This document shows, piece by piece, positions 33,148-42,161 of a stretch of DNA of 42,161 nucleotides (positions are counted from its first letter, which is position 1; each line of letters opens with the position of its first letter). This DNA is from Clostridiales bacterium (GTDB lineage: Bacteria; Bacillota; Clostridia; Lachnospirales; Lachnospiraceae): contig JAJBUA010000064.1 of NCBI GenBank assembly GCA_020860565.1, positions 1 through 42,161 of the forward strand. The letters run 5' to 3'. Made by a program: the position numbers and the translations under genes. The notes below the pieces were generated by a model. That model saw only the letters and a program-made list of their open reading frames with translations. It made no database searches and had not been told where the DNA came from.

Positions 33148-34479
33148 ATGGAATTTTTAACCGGAGTAAAGAAGAAGGAAACGCTGGAGATCCACGAGAT
33201 CCTTGCGGGTGATTATACCGGAAAGACGGTAAAATTAAGCGGCGCGGTGCATAATATCCGTGATATGGGAGATGTCGCGTTTGTCATCGTGCGCAAGGCG
33301 GAAGGACTGGTTCAGTGTGTTTATGAAAAGGGGAAAGCGGATTTTGACATCAGAGATCTGAAAGAAGAATCGGCCGTCGAGGTTACCGGCGTTGTGGCGG
33401 CGGAGGAGCGCGCGCCGCAGGGCTTTGAGATCCGGCTGGAGGACGTGCGGGTGCTTTCGGAGCCGGCAGAGATCCTGCCGCTGGCAATTAATAAATGGAA
33501 GATGGGCACGTCGCTGGAGACGCGTCTGGCGCTTCGCCCGATTTCCCTGCGAAATGTCCGGGAACGTGCAAAGTTTAAGATTCAGGAAGGAATTGTACGG
33601 GGATTCCGTGAATTCCTCTCCGGTCAGGGCTTTACCGAGATTCATTCTCCCAAGATCGTCTCCCGCGGCGCGGAGGGCGGAGCCAATGTCTTTAAGCTGA
33701 ATTATTTTAATAAAAAGGCAGAGCTGGCACAGAGCCCGCAGGTATATAAGCAGATCATGGTCGGCGTCTTTGACCGGGTCTTTGAGGTCGCGCCGGTCTT
33801 TCGCGCGGAAAAGCATAACACGACACGTCATCTGAATGAGTATATGGGCCTGGACTTCGAGATGGGGTACATCGACAGTTTTGAGGACGTGATGGCGATG
33901 GAGACCGGCTTCCTGATGTATATGATGGAGCTGTTAAAGAAAGATTATGACAGGGAGTTAAAGATTCTCGGAGTGGAACTGCCGACGATCACACAGATCC
34001 CGCAGGTGCGTTTTGACCGGGCGAAGGAGCTGGCGGCGGAGAAGTACAACCATAAGATCCGCAATCCCTTCGATCTGGAGCCGGAGGAGGAGCAGCTGAT
34101 CGGGCGGTACTTTAAGGAAGAGTATGGCAGTGATTTTGTATTTATCACGCATTATCCGTCAAAGAAGCGTCCGTTTTACGCGATGGATGATCCGGCGGAT
34201 CCGAGATTTACCCTGAGCTTTGATCTGCTGTATAAGGGAGTCGAGATCACGACCGGCGGGCAGCGGATCCATGATTATGCAATGATTGTGGAAAAAATGG
34301 AGAAGCGGGGCATGAATCCGGAGGACATGAAGGACTACATCTCGATCTTCAAATACGGGATGCCGCCGCACGGAGGACTCGGTATCGGGCTGGAGCGTCT
34401 GACGATGCGGCTGCTGGATGAGCAGAATGTCAGAGAAACTTCGCTTTTCCCGCGGGATGTGACACGGCTGGAACCGTAG
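33148..34479 (+). CDS. aspS: Archaeal-type (non-discriminating) aspartyl-tRNA synthetase
   Basis: Start chosen at 33148 (MEFLTGVKKKETL), 9 bp behind AGGAGG; ATG 33142 is too close. The 443-residue enzyme has an N-terminal OB-fold anticodon-binding domain and a class II core: motif 2 FEVAPVFRAEKHNTTRHLNEY and motif 3 GGLGIGLERLTMRLL. It lacks the bacterial GAD insertion, so it is the short AspRS2 type. Upstream of gatCAB it probably charges tRNA(Asn) with Asp for amidation, and possibly tRNA(Asp) too. The T-box leader couples it to Asn supply. Confidence 0.93.
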   Translation: MEFLTGVKKKETLEIHEILAGDYTGKTVKLSGAVHNIRDMGDVAFVIVRKAEGLVQCVYEKGKADFDIRDLKEESAVEVTGVVAAEERAPQGFEIRLEDVRVLSEPAEILPLAINKWKMGTSLETRLALRPISLRNVRERAKFKIQEGIVRGFREFLSGQGFTEIHSPKIVSRGAEGGANVFKLNYFNKKAELAQSPQVYKQIMVGVFDRVFEVAPVFRAEKHNTTRHLNEYMGLDFEMGYIDSFEDVMAMETGFLMYMMELLKKDYDRELKILGVELPTITQIPQVRFDRAKELAAEKYNHKIRNPFDLEPEEEQLIGRYFKEEYGSDFVFITHYPSKKRPFYAMDDPADPRFTLSFDLLYKGVEITTGGQRIHDYAMIVEKMEKRGMNPEDMKDYISIFKYGMPPHGGLGIGLERLTMRLLDEQNVRETSLFPRDVTRLEP

Positions 34480-34646
34480 ACGTGTGGCAGCTGTTATGAG
34501 TGATAGTGAGAGATGATATTTTCAGAAGAAATTCCGATAAAGGGCAGCCGAGAGAACGGAAAAATGACCAACGAGAAAAAGAAAATCGTAGCAATAATAG
34601 GATCAATCAATGATATAAATAAGAATAAGATCAGAGGAGACCAGTT

Positions 34647-34940
34647 ATGGCAAATATCATAGATGATGAGACAATCGAATATGTAGGAATTCTGGCAAAA
34701 CTTGAACTATCCGATGAAGAGAAGGAAGCAGCCAAGAAGGATATGGGACGGATGCTGGACTATATTGATAAACTGAATGAACTGGATACGGCCGGCGTGG
34801 AGCCGATGTCTCACGTATTTCCGGTGACCAATGTTTTTCGTGAGGATGTGGTGACAAACGGCGACGGCAGCAAAGATACCCTGGCAAATGCTCCGGTGAT
34901 GAAGGAGCAGGCGTTCAAGGTGCCGAAGACGATCGGTTAG
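34647..34940 (+). CDS. gatC: Asp/Glu-tRNA amidotransferase subunit C
   Basis: The 97-residue protein has the GatC pattern [40 protein letters not shown] and the C-terminal FKVPKTIG. It stabilises the GatA-GatB complex. It starts behind GAGGAGA; the gap to gatA is 16 bp. The 167-bp gap after aspS has no obvious terminator, so the genes are probably co-transcribed. Confidence 0.95.
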   Translation: MANIIDDETIEYVGILAKLELSDEEKEAAKKDMGRMLDYIDKLNELDTAGVEPMSHVFPVTNVFREDVVTNGDGSKDTLANAPVMKEQAFKVPKTIG

Positions 34941-34956
34941 AGAAAGGAGAGGCAGG

Positions 34957-36489
34957 ATGAGTATCTTAGAATTAACAGCGGTTTCCCTTGGCAAAAAGAT
35001 TCAGTCCGGGGAGGTGACCGCGGTTGAGGCCGCAAAAGCGGCGCTGGCACAGATCAAAGCGCGGGAGTCTCTCTTAAACTGCTATGTGACTGTCGATGAG
35101 GAAGGAGCGCTTGCTCAGGCGGCCAGAGTGCAGAAAAAGATCGAAAGCGGTGAACTTACAGGCCCGCTTGCCGGAGTGCCGGTGGCGATTAAGGACAATA
35201 TGTGTACGGAAGGGCTGCTTACGACCTGCAGCTCGAAGATCTTATATAATTTCAAACCGACCTATACCGCCGAGGCGGTGTTAAATCTGGAAAAGGCCGG
35301 GGCGGTCATCCTGGGCAAGACCAATATGGATGAGTTCGCAATGGGAAGTACGACCGAGACCTCCGCCTTCGGCGTGACCCGCAATCCGTGGAATCCGGAG
35401 CATGTGCCGGGTGGTTCGTCCGGCGGTTCCTGTGCGGCAGTGGCGGCAAATGAATGCTTTTACGCACTGGGATCGGATACGGGCGGTTCGATCCGCCAGC
35501 CGAGTTCCTTTTGCGGTGTGACCGGGATCAAGCCGACCTATGGTACCGTATCCCGTTACGGTCTGATTGCCTACGGTTCTTCGCTGGATCAGATCGGGCC
35601 GATCGCCAGGGATGTGACTGACTGCGCGACGGTACTGGAAGCGATTGCGTCGCATGACCATAAGGACAGCACATCGATTGCCCGTGAGGATCTGGATTTT
35701 ACCTCGGCGCTGGTGGATGATGTAAAGGGGATGCGCATCGGCATTCCGAGAGATTACTTTGGCGAGGGCCTGAACCCGGAGGTAAAGGATGCGATTCTGG
35801 CGGCGGCGAAGGTGCTGGCGGATAAGGGAGCGGTCGTCGAGGAATTTGACCTGAGCCTGGTGGAATACGCGATCCCGGCTTATTACGTGATCGCTTCCGC
35901 GGAGGCGAGCTCCAACCTGTCCCGTTTTGACGGCGTCAAATATGGTTACCGTACCGCGGAATATGAGGGACTCCACAATATGTATAAAAAGAGCCGCTCA
36001 GAGGGCTTTGGCGAGGAAGTAAAACGGCGGATTATGCTGGGTTCCTTCGTCTTAAGCAGCGGTTATTACGACGCCTATTATCTGAAGGCGCTGCGCACAA
36101 AAGCATTGATTAAGAAGGCCTTTGACAAGGCGTTTGAAAGCTATGACGTGATTCTGGGACCGGCGTCTCCCTTTACTGCGCCGAAGATCGGCGATTCGCT
36201 GGGCGATCCGCTGCAGATGTATCTGGGCGATATCTATACGATCTCGGTCAATCTGGCGGGACTGCCGGGGATGACGGTGCCGTGCGGCAGAGATTCGCAG
36301 GGACTCCCGATCGGATTGCAGCTGATCGGCGACTGTTTCAAGGAGAAAAATGTGATCCGCGCGGGGTATGCCTTTGAGTGCAGCCGTACTTATGAGGCTC
36401 CGGAACTTGCGAAACCGTGCAGCGATTGGGAGCCGGCAGGGCAGAGTGGGATTGCCGGTTCCGTGGAATTGAAAAAGGAGGTGCAGTGA
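34957..36489 (+). CDS. gatA: Asp/Glu-tRNA amidotransferase subunit A (glutaminase)
   Basis: The 510-residue amidase-signature protein has the Ser-cisSer-Lys triad visible as Lys79 (VAIKDN), Ser154 (PGGSSGGS) and Ser178 (DTGGSIRQPSSFC). It releases ammonia from glutamine and channels it to GatB. It is slightly longer than the usual 485 or so residues because of a C-terminal extension (after ELAKPCSDWEP). It starts behind AAAGGAG and ends 1 bp before gatB. Confidence 0.96.
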   Translation: MSILELTAVSLGKKIQSGEVTAVEAAKAALAQIKARESLLNCYVTVDEEGALAQAARVQKKIESGELTGPLAGVPVAIKDNMCTEGLLTTCSSKILYNFKPTYTAEAVLNLEKAGAVILGKTNMDEFAMGSTTETSAFGVTRNPWNPEHVPGGSSGGSCAAVAANECFYALGSDTGGSIRQPSSFCGVTGIKPTYGTVSRYGLIAYGSSLDQIGPIARDVTDCATVLEAIASHDHKDSTSIAREDLDFTSALVDDVKGMRIGIPRDYFGEGLNPEVKDAILAAAKVLADKGAVVEEFDLSLVEYAIPAYYVIASAEASSNLSRFDGVKYGYRTAEYEGLHNMYKKSRSEGFGEEVKRRIMLGSFVLSSGYYDAYYLKALRTKALIKKAFDKAFESYDVILGPASPFTAPKIGDSLGDPLQMYLGDIYTISVNLAGLPGMTVPCGRDSQGLPIGLQLIGDCFKEKNVIRAGYAFECSRTYEAPELAKPCSDWEPAGQSGIAGSVELKKEVQ

Positions 36490-36490
36490 T

Positions 36491-37927
36491 ATGAGCAGAC
36501 AGTATGAGACCGTCATCGGCCTGGAGGTCCATGTAGAGCTGGCTTCCAAAACCAAGATTTTCTGCGGTTGTTCCACTGCGTTTGGCGGAGCGCCCAATAC
36601 CCATACCTGTCCGGTCTGTACCGGGATGCCGGGATCGCTGCCGGTCTTAAACCGGCAGGTCGTGGAATATGCGCTGGCGGTCGGCCTTGCGACCAACTGC
36701 GGCATCAATCAGTATTGTAAATTTGACCGTAAAAATTATTTCTATCCGGATAACCCCCAGAATTACCAGATCTCTCAGCTCTATCTGCCGATCTGCCACG
36801 ACGGCTGGGTGGAGATCGAGACGGCGGCGGGCACCAAGAAGGTGCGGATCCACGAAATCCATATGGAAGAGGACGCGGGGAAACTGATTCATGACGAGTG
36901 GGAAGACGTTTCTCTGGTAGACTATAACCGAAGCGGCGTGCCGCTGATCGAGATCGTGTCAGAACCGGATATGAGGAGCGCCGATGAGGTAATCGCTTAT
37001 CTGGAAAAGCTGCGCCTGATCATCCAGTATCTGGGCGCGTCAGACTGCAAGCTGCAGGAAGGATCGATGCGCGCGGACGTCAACCTGTCGGTGCGCGAGG
37101 CCGGGACGGAGGCATTTGGCACCCGTACCGAGATGAAGAACCTGAATTCATTTAAGGCGATCGCGCGGGCGATCGAGGGTGAACGGGAGCGCCAGATCGA
37201 ACTGCTGGAAGACGGGAAAAAGGTCATTCAGGAGACGAGAAGATGGGACGACAATAAGGAATCCTCGCACGCGATGCGTTCCAAGGAGGACGCGCAGGAT
37301 TACCGGTATTTCCCGGATCCGGATCTGGTGCCGGTATGGATCGACGACGAGTGGATTGAGCGTGTCAGGGCAAAACAGCCGGAGATGCGTACGGAAAAGA
37401 TGGCTCGTTATCAGTCGGAATACGCGCTGCCGGAGTATGACGCACAGATCCTGACCGGCTCCAAGCATCTGGCGGATCTTTTTGAAGAGACGGTGGCGAT
37501 CTGCGGACAGCCGAAGGAAGTATCCAACTGGCTGATGACGGACGCGATGCGCCTGTTAAAGGAACGGGGGCAGGAAGTGGAAAGTCTGAACTTTTCACCG
37601 GAGAACCTTGCAAAATTAGTAAATCTGATTCATAATAATACAATCAACCGTACTGTAGCGCGCGGTGTATTTGAAGCGGTCTTTACCGACGACGTGGATC
37701 CGGAGCAATATGTAGAGGAAAAAGGTCTTAAGGTTGTCAATGATGAAGACGCTTTAAAGAAAAAGATTGAGGAAATTATCGCGGCGAATCCGCAGTCCGT
37801 TGCGGACTATAAGGCCGGAAAGCAGAAGGCGATGGGCTTTATCGTCGGACAGACGATGCGTGCCATGAAGGGCAAGGCCGATCCGGCGGTGGTCAACACG
37901 CTGGTGAAGGAGATGCTGGAAGCGTAG
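36491..37927 (+). CDS. gatB: Asp/Glu-tRNA amidotransferase subunit B
   Basis: The 478-residue protein starts YETVIGLEVHVELASKTKIF. It has the GatB zinc-binding cysteines (CGCST, HTCPVCTGMPGSLP), the kinase-like core (NRSGVPLIEIVSEPDM, EGSMRADVNLSVR) and the C-terminal YqeY tRNA-binding domain ending QTMRAMKGKADPAVVN. It phosphorylates and amidates Asp-tRNA(Asn) (or Glu-tRNA(Gln)) with ammonia from GatA. An AAGGAGGTG site inside the gatA end serves it. Confidence 0.97.
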   Translation: MSRQYETVIGLEVHVELASKTKIFCGCSTAFGGAPNTHTCPVCTGMPGSLPVLNRQVVEYALAVGLATNCGINQYCKFDRKNYFYPDNPQNYQISQLYLPICHDGWVEIETAAGTKKVRIHEIHMEEDAGKLIHDEWEDVSLVDYNRSGVPLIEIVSEPDMRSADEVIAYLEKLRLIIQYLGASDCKLQEGSMRADVNLSVREAGTEAFGTRTEMKNLNSFKAIARAIEGERERQIELLEDGKKVIQETRRWDDNKESSHAMRSKEDAQDYRYFPDPDLVPVWIDDEWIERVRAKQPEMRTEKMARYQSEYALPEYDAQILTGSKHLADLFEETVAICGQPKEVSNWLMTDAMRLLKERGQEVESLNFSPENLAKLVNLIHNNTINRTVARGVFEAVFTDDVDPEQYVEEKGLKVVNDEDALKKKIEEIIAANPQSVADYKAGKQKAMGFIVGQTMRAMKGKADPAVVNTLVKEMLEA

Positions 37928-37991
37928 AGCAGAAAGTTTTATGCAGCCTGCTGTTAAGAGTTCTGAATGAAACCATAGAAATTGTAACCGG

Positions 37992-38031
37992 CTCTGGGAT
38001 AGGATATGATGTGGTATCCTGCTGCCCGGAG
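37992..38031 (+). other. Imperfect hairpin between gatB and the aminotransferase gene
   Basis: CTCTGGG/CCCGGAG and AGGATA/TATCCT form a two-part stem. It has no T-run, so it is a weak terminator or a leader structure. Confidence 0.4.
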
Positions 38032-38065
38032 CAGTTATCTGACATTCTGACCAGGAGGAATGAAA

Positions 38066-39370
38066 ATGAAAGCATTTACAGAAATGAGCAATGAAGAATT
38101 GCGGGCACTATACAAAGAACTGAATGGGAAATATCATGAGTTTCAGAGCCGTGACCTGAGCCTGAATATGTCCAGAGGCAAGCCGAGCCTGGAGCAGCTG
38201 AATCTTTCGATGGGTATGATGGACGTGCTGAACAGTGAATCCGATCTGAGCAGCGACGATGGCACGGACTGCCGCAACTACGGCGTACTGACCGGCACGC
38301 CGGAGGCAAAGGAACTGATCGGCGATATGATGGAGGTCAATCCGGATAATATCATCATTTACGGCAATTCCAGTCTGAATGTCATGTTTGACACGATTTC
38401 CCGTTCGATGACACACGGCGTGATGGGGAGCACTCCCTGGTGCAAGCTGGACAAGGTGAAATTCCTCTGCCCGGTGCCGGGATATGACCGCCATTTTGCC
38501 ATTACAGAATATTTTGGCATTGAGATGATCAACGTTCCGATGACGCCGACCGGACCGGATATGGATCTGGTCGAGAAGCTGGTATCGGAGGACGACAGCA
38601 TCAAGGGTATCTGGTGTGTGCCGAAGTATGCCAATCCGACCGGCATCAGTTACTCGGAAGAGACGGTGCGCCGTTTTGCGCGCCTGAAGCCGGCGGCTCC
38701 GGATTTCCGCATCTACTGGGACAATGCTTACGGCATTCATCATCTGTATGATGATCAGCAGGATCACCTGGTTGAGATCCTCGCGGAATGCAAGCGCGCA
38801 GGCAATCCGGATCTGGTTTATAAATTTTCATCGACGTCGAAGATCACATTCCCGGGCTCCGGTATCGCCTCGATCGCGACGTCCCGCAATAACCTGGAAG
38901 ACATTGAGAAACAGTTAAAAATCCAGACGATCGGGCATGATAAAGTAAATCAGCTGCGCCATGTACGGTATTTTGGTGGTATTCACGGTATGGTTGAGCA
39001 TATGCGCCGCCACGCAGAGATCCTGCGTCCGAAGTTTGAGGCGATTCAGGAGATCCTTACAGAGGAACTGGGCGGTCTTGAGATCGGCCGCTGGTCCAAT
39101 CCCAAAGGCGGATATTTTGTGGCGTTTGATTCGATGGATGGCTGCGCAAAGCGTATCGTTGCGAAATGTAAGAAAGCAGGGCTGGTGATGACCAATGCCG
39201 GCGCGACTTATCCCTATGGTAAGGATCCCCGAGACAGCAGTATCCGGATCGCGCCGTCCTTCCCGCCGCTGGATGATCTGAAGCTGGCAATGCACCTGTT
39301 TGCACTTTGCGTGAAGCTGGTGAGCATTGAGAAGATCGTGGAAGACCGCAAAGAGGCTGGTCAGGAATAA
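38066..39370 (+). CDS. Aspartate aminotransferase, type Ic (PF12897-like)
   Basis: Start chosen at 38066 (MKAFTEMSNEELRALY), 7 bp behind AGGAGG. The 434-residue PLP enzyme has the fold-type I pattern: GVLTGTPEAKELI, PKYANPTGISYS, YWDNAYGIHH and the Schiff-base Lys in SSTSKITFPGSGIA. The substrate-binding Arg is in SSIRIAPSFP. It belongs to the Asp aminotransferase Ic subgroup rather than classical AspC. It interconverts aspartate and oxaloacetate with 2-oxoglutarate/glutamate, feeding the Asp used by the upstream AspRS/GatCAB genes. Confidence 0.88.
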   Translation: MKAFTEMSNEELRALYKELNGKYHEFQSRDLSLNMSRGKPSLEQLNLSMGMMDVLNSESDLSSDDGTDCRNYGVLTGTPEAKELIGDMMEVNPDNIIIYGNSSLNVMFDTISRSMTHGVMGSTPWCKLDKVKFLCPVPGYDRHFAITEYFGIEMINVPMTPTGPDMDLVEKLVSEDDSIKGIWCVPKYANPTGISYSEETVRRFARLKPAAPDFRIYWDNAYGIHHLYDDQQDHLVEILAECKRAGNPDLVYKFSSTSKITFPGSGIASIATSRNNLEDIEKQLKIQTIGHDKVNQLRHVRYFGGIHGMVEHMRRHAEILRPKFEAIQEILTEELGGLEIGRWSNPKGGYFVAFDSMDGCAKRIVAKCKKAGLVMTNAGATYPYGKDPRDSSIRIAPSFPPLDDLKLAMHLFALCVKLVSIEKIVEDRKEAGQE

Positions 39371-39403
39371 AAAAATCAAGTCAGGAGCAAGACAGGAACC
39401 GAT

Positions 39404-42127
39404 ATGGGGCGAAGTAAAACGGGCCGCCGTTTCTGGGAAGCGGCGGAATGGGAAGAAGTAATCCGATCCGGCGATGGCCTGATGCTGTCATTTGTGGTAC
39501 CGGTGATACTGATGATCATTATATTTGTGCAGAGAGGAATCTTCCCGTTTGGGGAAGAGTCCTTTTTGCGGACGGATATGTATCATCAGTACGCGCCGTT
39601 TTTTTCAGAATTCCAATATAAGCTGAGAACCGGAGGAAGCCTGCTCTACAGCTGGGATATCGGAATGGGAGTGAACTTTGCAGCCCTGTATTCGTATTAT
39701 CTGGCGAGTCCGTTTAACTGGCTGCTATACCTGTGTCCAAAGACGTATGTCCTGGAATTCATGACCTACCTGATCGTTTTTAAGACGGGGCTGGCCGGGC
39801 TTTCGATGTCCTGGTATCTGAAAAAGCACTGCCGCACGGATCATCCGGGCGTTGCCTTTTTTGGTATCTTTTATGCGATGTCCGGATACATGGCGGCATA
39901 CAGCTGGAATATCATGTGGCTGGACTGTATCGTGCTTTTTCCATTGATTGATCTGGCGCTGGAAGAACTGGTGCACGAGGGCAGGTGCCTGAAATATACA
40001 GTATTTCTGGGGCTGTCGATCTTTTCCAATTATTATATCTCGATCATGACCTGTATCTTCATGGTGATTGACTTTATCGCCCTGCTGGTGCTGGAAGACC
40101 GGATGAACCGCAGAAAATTCGTGACGAGATGCTTTCAGTTTGGCGCGTCCTCGCTTCTGGCAGGAGCACTTGCAATGGTGACGCTGCTGCCGGAGATCTA
40201 TACGCTGCAGTCGACGGCTTCGGGGGACAGTAAATTCCCGACAACCTTTACTGAGTATTTTTCCATCTTTGACATGATTGCGCGGCATATCGGCAATGTC
40301 GAGTCGGAGATCGGCCTGGACCACTGGCCGAATATCTACTGCGGAGTAGCGGTATTTTTGTTTTTCACCCTGTACCTGATGGTGAAAAAAATATCCGTGA
40401 AGGAAAAAGCAGTTTATTGTGTGCTGCTGCTGATTCTGCTGGGAAGCTTTGCGATGAATATCCCGAATTTCATCTGGCATGGTTTTCATTATCCGAACAG
40501 TCTTCCCTGCCGACAGTCCTATATCTATATTTTCCTGATGCTGGTGATCTGCTGCCGGACGTGCCAGTATGTAGAAGATTTTTCAGAAAGGCAGATCTAC
40601 GGGGCGTTCTGGGGAGCGGTGATCTTTATCATCCTGGCCCAGAAGCTGGTGACACAGGAGCATTTTCATTTTATCGTATTTTACGTGGCAATCTTTTTTC
40701 TGGCGTTGTATCTTGCCGTCATATGTTATTACCGGAAAGGGCCGGGATGTCGTGTCGCAGCTCTGCTGGCGGCACTTTTTGTGGTTTCGCTGGAGGCGGC
40801 GGTCAATATGGCCGTGACAAGCGTGACAACAACCAGCCGGACCGCTTATACAAAGGACAATGCGGATGTGCGGACGCTGACGGAGCTGGCGAGGGAGCAG
40901 TCGGAAGAATTCTTCCGCATGAAGAAAATCAGCAGTAAGACCAAGAACGACGGCGCATGGATGAATTTCCCTTCGATTTCGCTTTTCTCATCGATGGCAA
41001 GCGCGGACCTGTCTTCCCTGATGAAAAAGCTGGGCTGTGAGAGTTCGACCAATGCTTACGGCGCAGAGGGGACGACGCCTCTCACAGAGGCACTGTTGAA
41101 TGTCAGATACGGCATCTATTCGGAAGAGCCGGATGAAGACGGGCTGAAAACAGTGATTGCAGAGCAGAATGGGACCTGGCTCTGTGAAAATAATTATACG
41201 CTGCCTCTGGGCTTTGTCGTGGATGACGGCTGGGAGAACCGCTGGAACATCGATCTGGGAAATCCGGCGGATGTGCAGAATTCTCTGGCAGACAGCGTGG
41301 GCGCGCCGCAGTTTTTCTATCTCATGCAGGATGTCTGGGGAGAAGGCAAAAGCATGACCTTTATCCCGGCAGAAAGCGGTGTTTATTACGCATATGTGAC
41401 GGATAAAAAGATAACCGATGTGAGCGTTATGACCGCGGATAAGACAAAAAATTACGAACATGTAGACCGCGGATATCTCCTGAGCCTGGGATTCTGCCCC
41501 GCAGGGCAGGAAGTCGTGCTCTCGACGACACAGACAGACGTGACAATGCAGGCCAGCATCTACCGTGTCTCGCAGAAAGGACTGTCAGCAATCTGCGAAG
41601 AACTCGGCAGATATCCCTGGGGCGTAACAGAATGGACTGATACCTCCCTGAAGGGAACCGTAGACGCCGGAGGCGGAGGTTACCTCTTTACGACGATCCC
41701 GTACGACGAGGGATGGACCGCGACCGTAGACGGCGAAGAAGTCCTGCTGTCCAGGATGCTGGATGCCTTTCTTGCAGTACCGGTCGGAGTCGGGACACAT
41801 ACCATAGAACTCCATTACTTCCCACGCGGACTCAAAGCAGGAGCCATCATAACAGCACTCGCACTGCTGGCCGTGATTGCGCTGGGCATCGGCGAAAAGA
41901 CCATCCAAAGACGCAGAGAACGCTGGGACGACGATTTTGAGATTATCGAATATGAGGACGATGAAGACGAGTTCGAGTGTGAAGGAGACCAAAATTATGG
42001 AAATGAGTGTGAGAAAGATAGTGAAACAGAGGAGTGCAATGACGCAACAGAATTACAGAAAGATGCCAATGAAGTAGTCCATGATTTCACAACATCTGGA
42101 GAGGACATTTTTCACGTCGGCACTTAA
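39404..42127 (+). CDS. YfhO-family multispanning membrane protein
   Basis: The 907-residue protein has a YfhO/GtlB-type N-terminus: RGIFPFGEESFLRTDMYHQY and then GSLLYSWDIGMGVNF, with about a dozen membrane segments to residue 470. A large extracytoplasmic domain follows (about 470-835), then a last membrane helix (about 838-858) and a very acidic cytoplasmic tail (EYEDDEDEFECEGDQ...). YfhO-type proteins support glycosylation of teichoic acids or related envelope polymers outside the membrane. The final ten residues (SGEDIFHVGT) are encoded within a genomic repeat that also supplies the stop codon. An AGGAACC site precedes ATG 39404. Confidence 0.88.
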   Translation: MGRSKTGRRFWEAAEWEEVIRSGDGLMLSFVVPVILMIIIFVQRGIFPFGEESFLRTDMYHQYAPFFSEFQYKLRTGGSLLYSWDIGMGVNFAALYSYYLASPFNWLLYLCPKTYVLEFMTYLIVFKTGLAGLSMSWYLKKHCRTDHPGVAFFGIFYAMSGYMAAYSWNIMWLDCIVLFPLIDLALEELVHEGRCLKYTVFLGLSIFSNYYISIMTCIFMVIDFIALLVLEDRMNRRKFVTRCFQFGASSLLAGALAMVTLLPEIYTLQSTASGDSKFPTTFTEYFSIFDMIARHIGNVESEIGLDHWPNIYCGVAVFLFFTLYLMVKKISVKEKAVYCVLLLILLGSFAMNIPNFIWHGFHYPNSLPCRQSYIYIFLMLVICCRTCQYVEDFSERQIYGAFWGAVIFIILAQKLVTQEHFHFIVFYVAIFFLALYLAVICYYRKGPGCRVAALLAALFVVSLEAAVNMAVTSVTTTSRTAYTKDNADVRTLTELAREQSEEFFRMKKISSKTKNDGAWMNFPSISLFSSMASADLSSLMKKLGCESSTNAYGAEGTTPLTEALLNVRYGIYSEEPDEDGLKTVIAEQNGTWLCENNYTLPLGFVVDDGWENRWNIDLGNPADVQNSLADSVGAPQFFYLMQDVWGEGKSMTFIPAESGVYYAYVTDKKITDVSVMTADKTKNYEHVDRGYLLSLGFCPAGQEVVLSTTQTDVTMQASIYRVSQKGLSAICEELGRYPWGVTEWTDTSLKGTVDAGGGGYLFTTIPYDEGWTATVDGEEVLLSRMLDAFLAVPVGVGTHTIELHYFPRGLKAGAIITALALLAVIALGIGEKTIQRRRERWDDDFEIIEYEDDEDEFECEGDQNYGNECEKDSETEECNDATELQKDANEVVHDFTTSGEDIFHVGT

Positions 42128-42161
42128 CGAACCGGATGGTTTTCCGGTGAGTTTAGTACCG
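42098..42161 (-). repeat. Second, partial copy of the structured repeat (runs off the window)
   Basis: Bases 42100-42127 are identical over 28 bp to the complement of 30155-30182, and similarity continues to the window end. The hairpin GCCGAA/TTCGGC of copy 1 is ACCGGA/TCCGGT here (42131-42136, 42143-42148), preserving pairing with different bases. Confidence 0.85.

Overview
The window looks like a chromosomal segment of a strictly anaerobic, moderate-G+C Firmicute, probably a gut Lachnospiraceae relative. Reasons: a class III (glycyl-radical) ribonucleotide reductase, a T-box-controlled archaeal-type AspRS with GatCAB, several flavodoxins and Fe-S redox proteins, AAA-ATPase-like/DUF1703 genes, and strong AGGAGG ribosome binding sites. 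No tRNA, rRNA or CRISPR array was seen. The species assignment is inference.

Region 1 (1-9.3 kb) is the most unusual part. A divergent LysR regulator faces a tightly coupled operon: an exported alpha/beta-hydrolase lipoprotein, a HgdB/YjiM-type protein that has lost its cluster cysteines, a membrane polyferredoxin of the NapH/NosR type, a second HgdB/YjiM-type protein that keeps six candidate cluster cysteines, an HgdC-type ATP-dependent activase, and a CcdA-like membrane thiol protein. A cytoplasmic paralogue of the hydrolase follows with its own promoter. I read this as an ATP-driven low-potential reductase related to double-cubane cluster proteins, wired to the membrane and the cell exterior. 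Its substrate is unknown.

Region 2 (9.4-15.9 kb) is an accessory patch: a DUF3990/XRE toxin-antitoxin-like pair, an exported nitroreductase-type lipoprotein, a MATE gene broken by an in-frame amber codon, a RelB/YafQ pair and an AAA-ATPase/PD-(D/E)XK protein. Three direct copies of a short sequence (about 24 bp) separate the last two modules.

Region 3 (about 15,967-26,585) appears to be one Tn7-like transposon. Inverted terminal sequences carrying repeated putative TnsB sites bound tnsA, an AbiEi-like gene and tnsB (no tnsC or tniQ), plus a cargo of MATE exporter, three exported or membrane-anchored flavodoxins, an aldo/keto reductase and a LysR regulator. The transposase promoter has a LexA-like palindrome in its spacer. 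The cargo promoters carry the same operator-like sequence as the region 1 hydrolase promoters. The right end abuts the 3' end of nrdD.

Region 4 (26.6-42.2 kb) is mostly housekeeping: nrdD; a MoxR/DUF58/DUF4129 module split by a 185-bp structured repeat; a T-box leader followed by aspS2-gatC-gatA-gatB for Asn-tRNA(Asn) synthesis; a type Ic aspartate aminotransferase; and a large YfhO-family membrane protein whose last codons lie in a second copy of the structured repeat.
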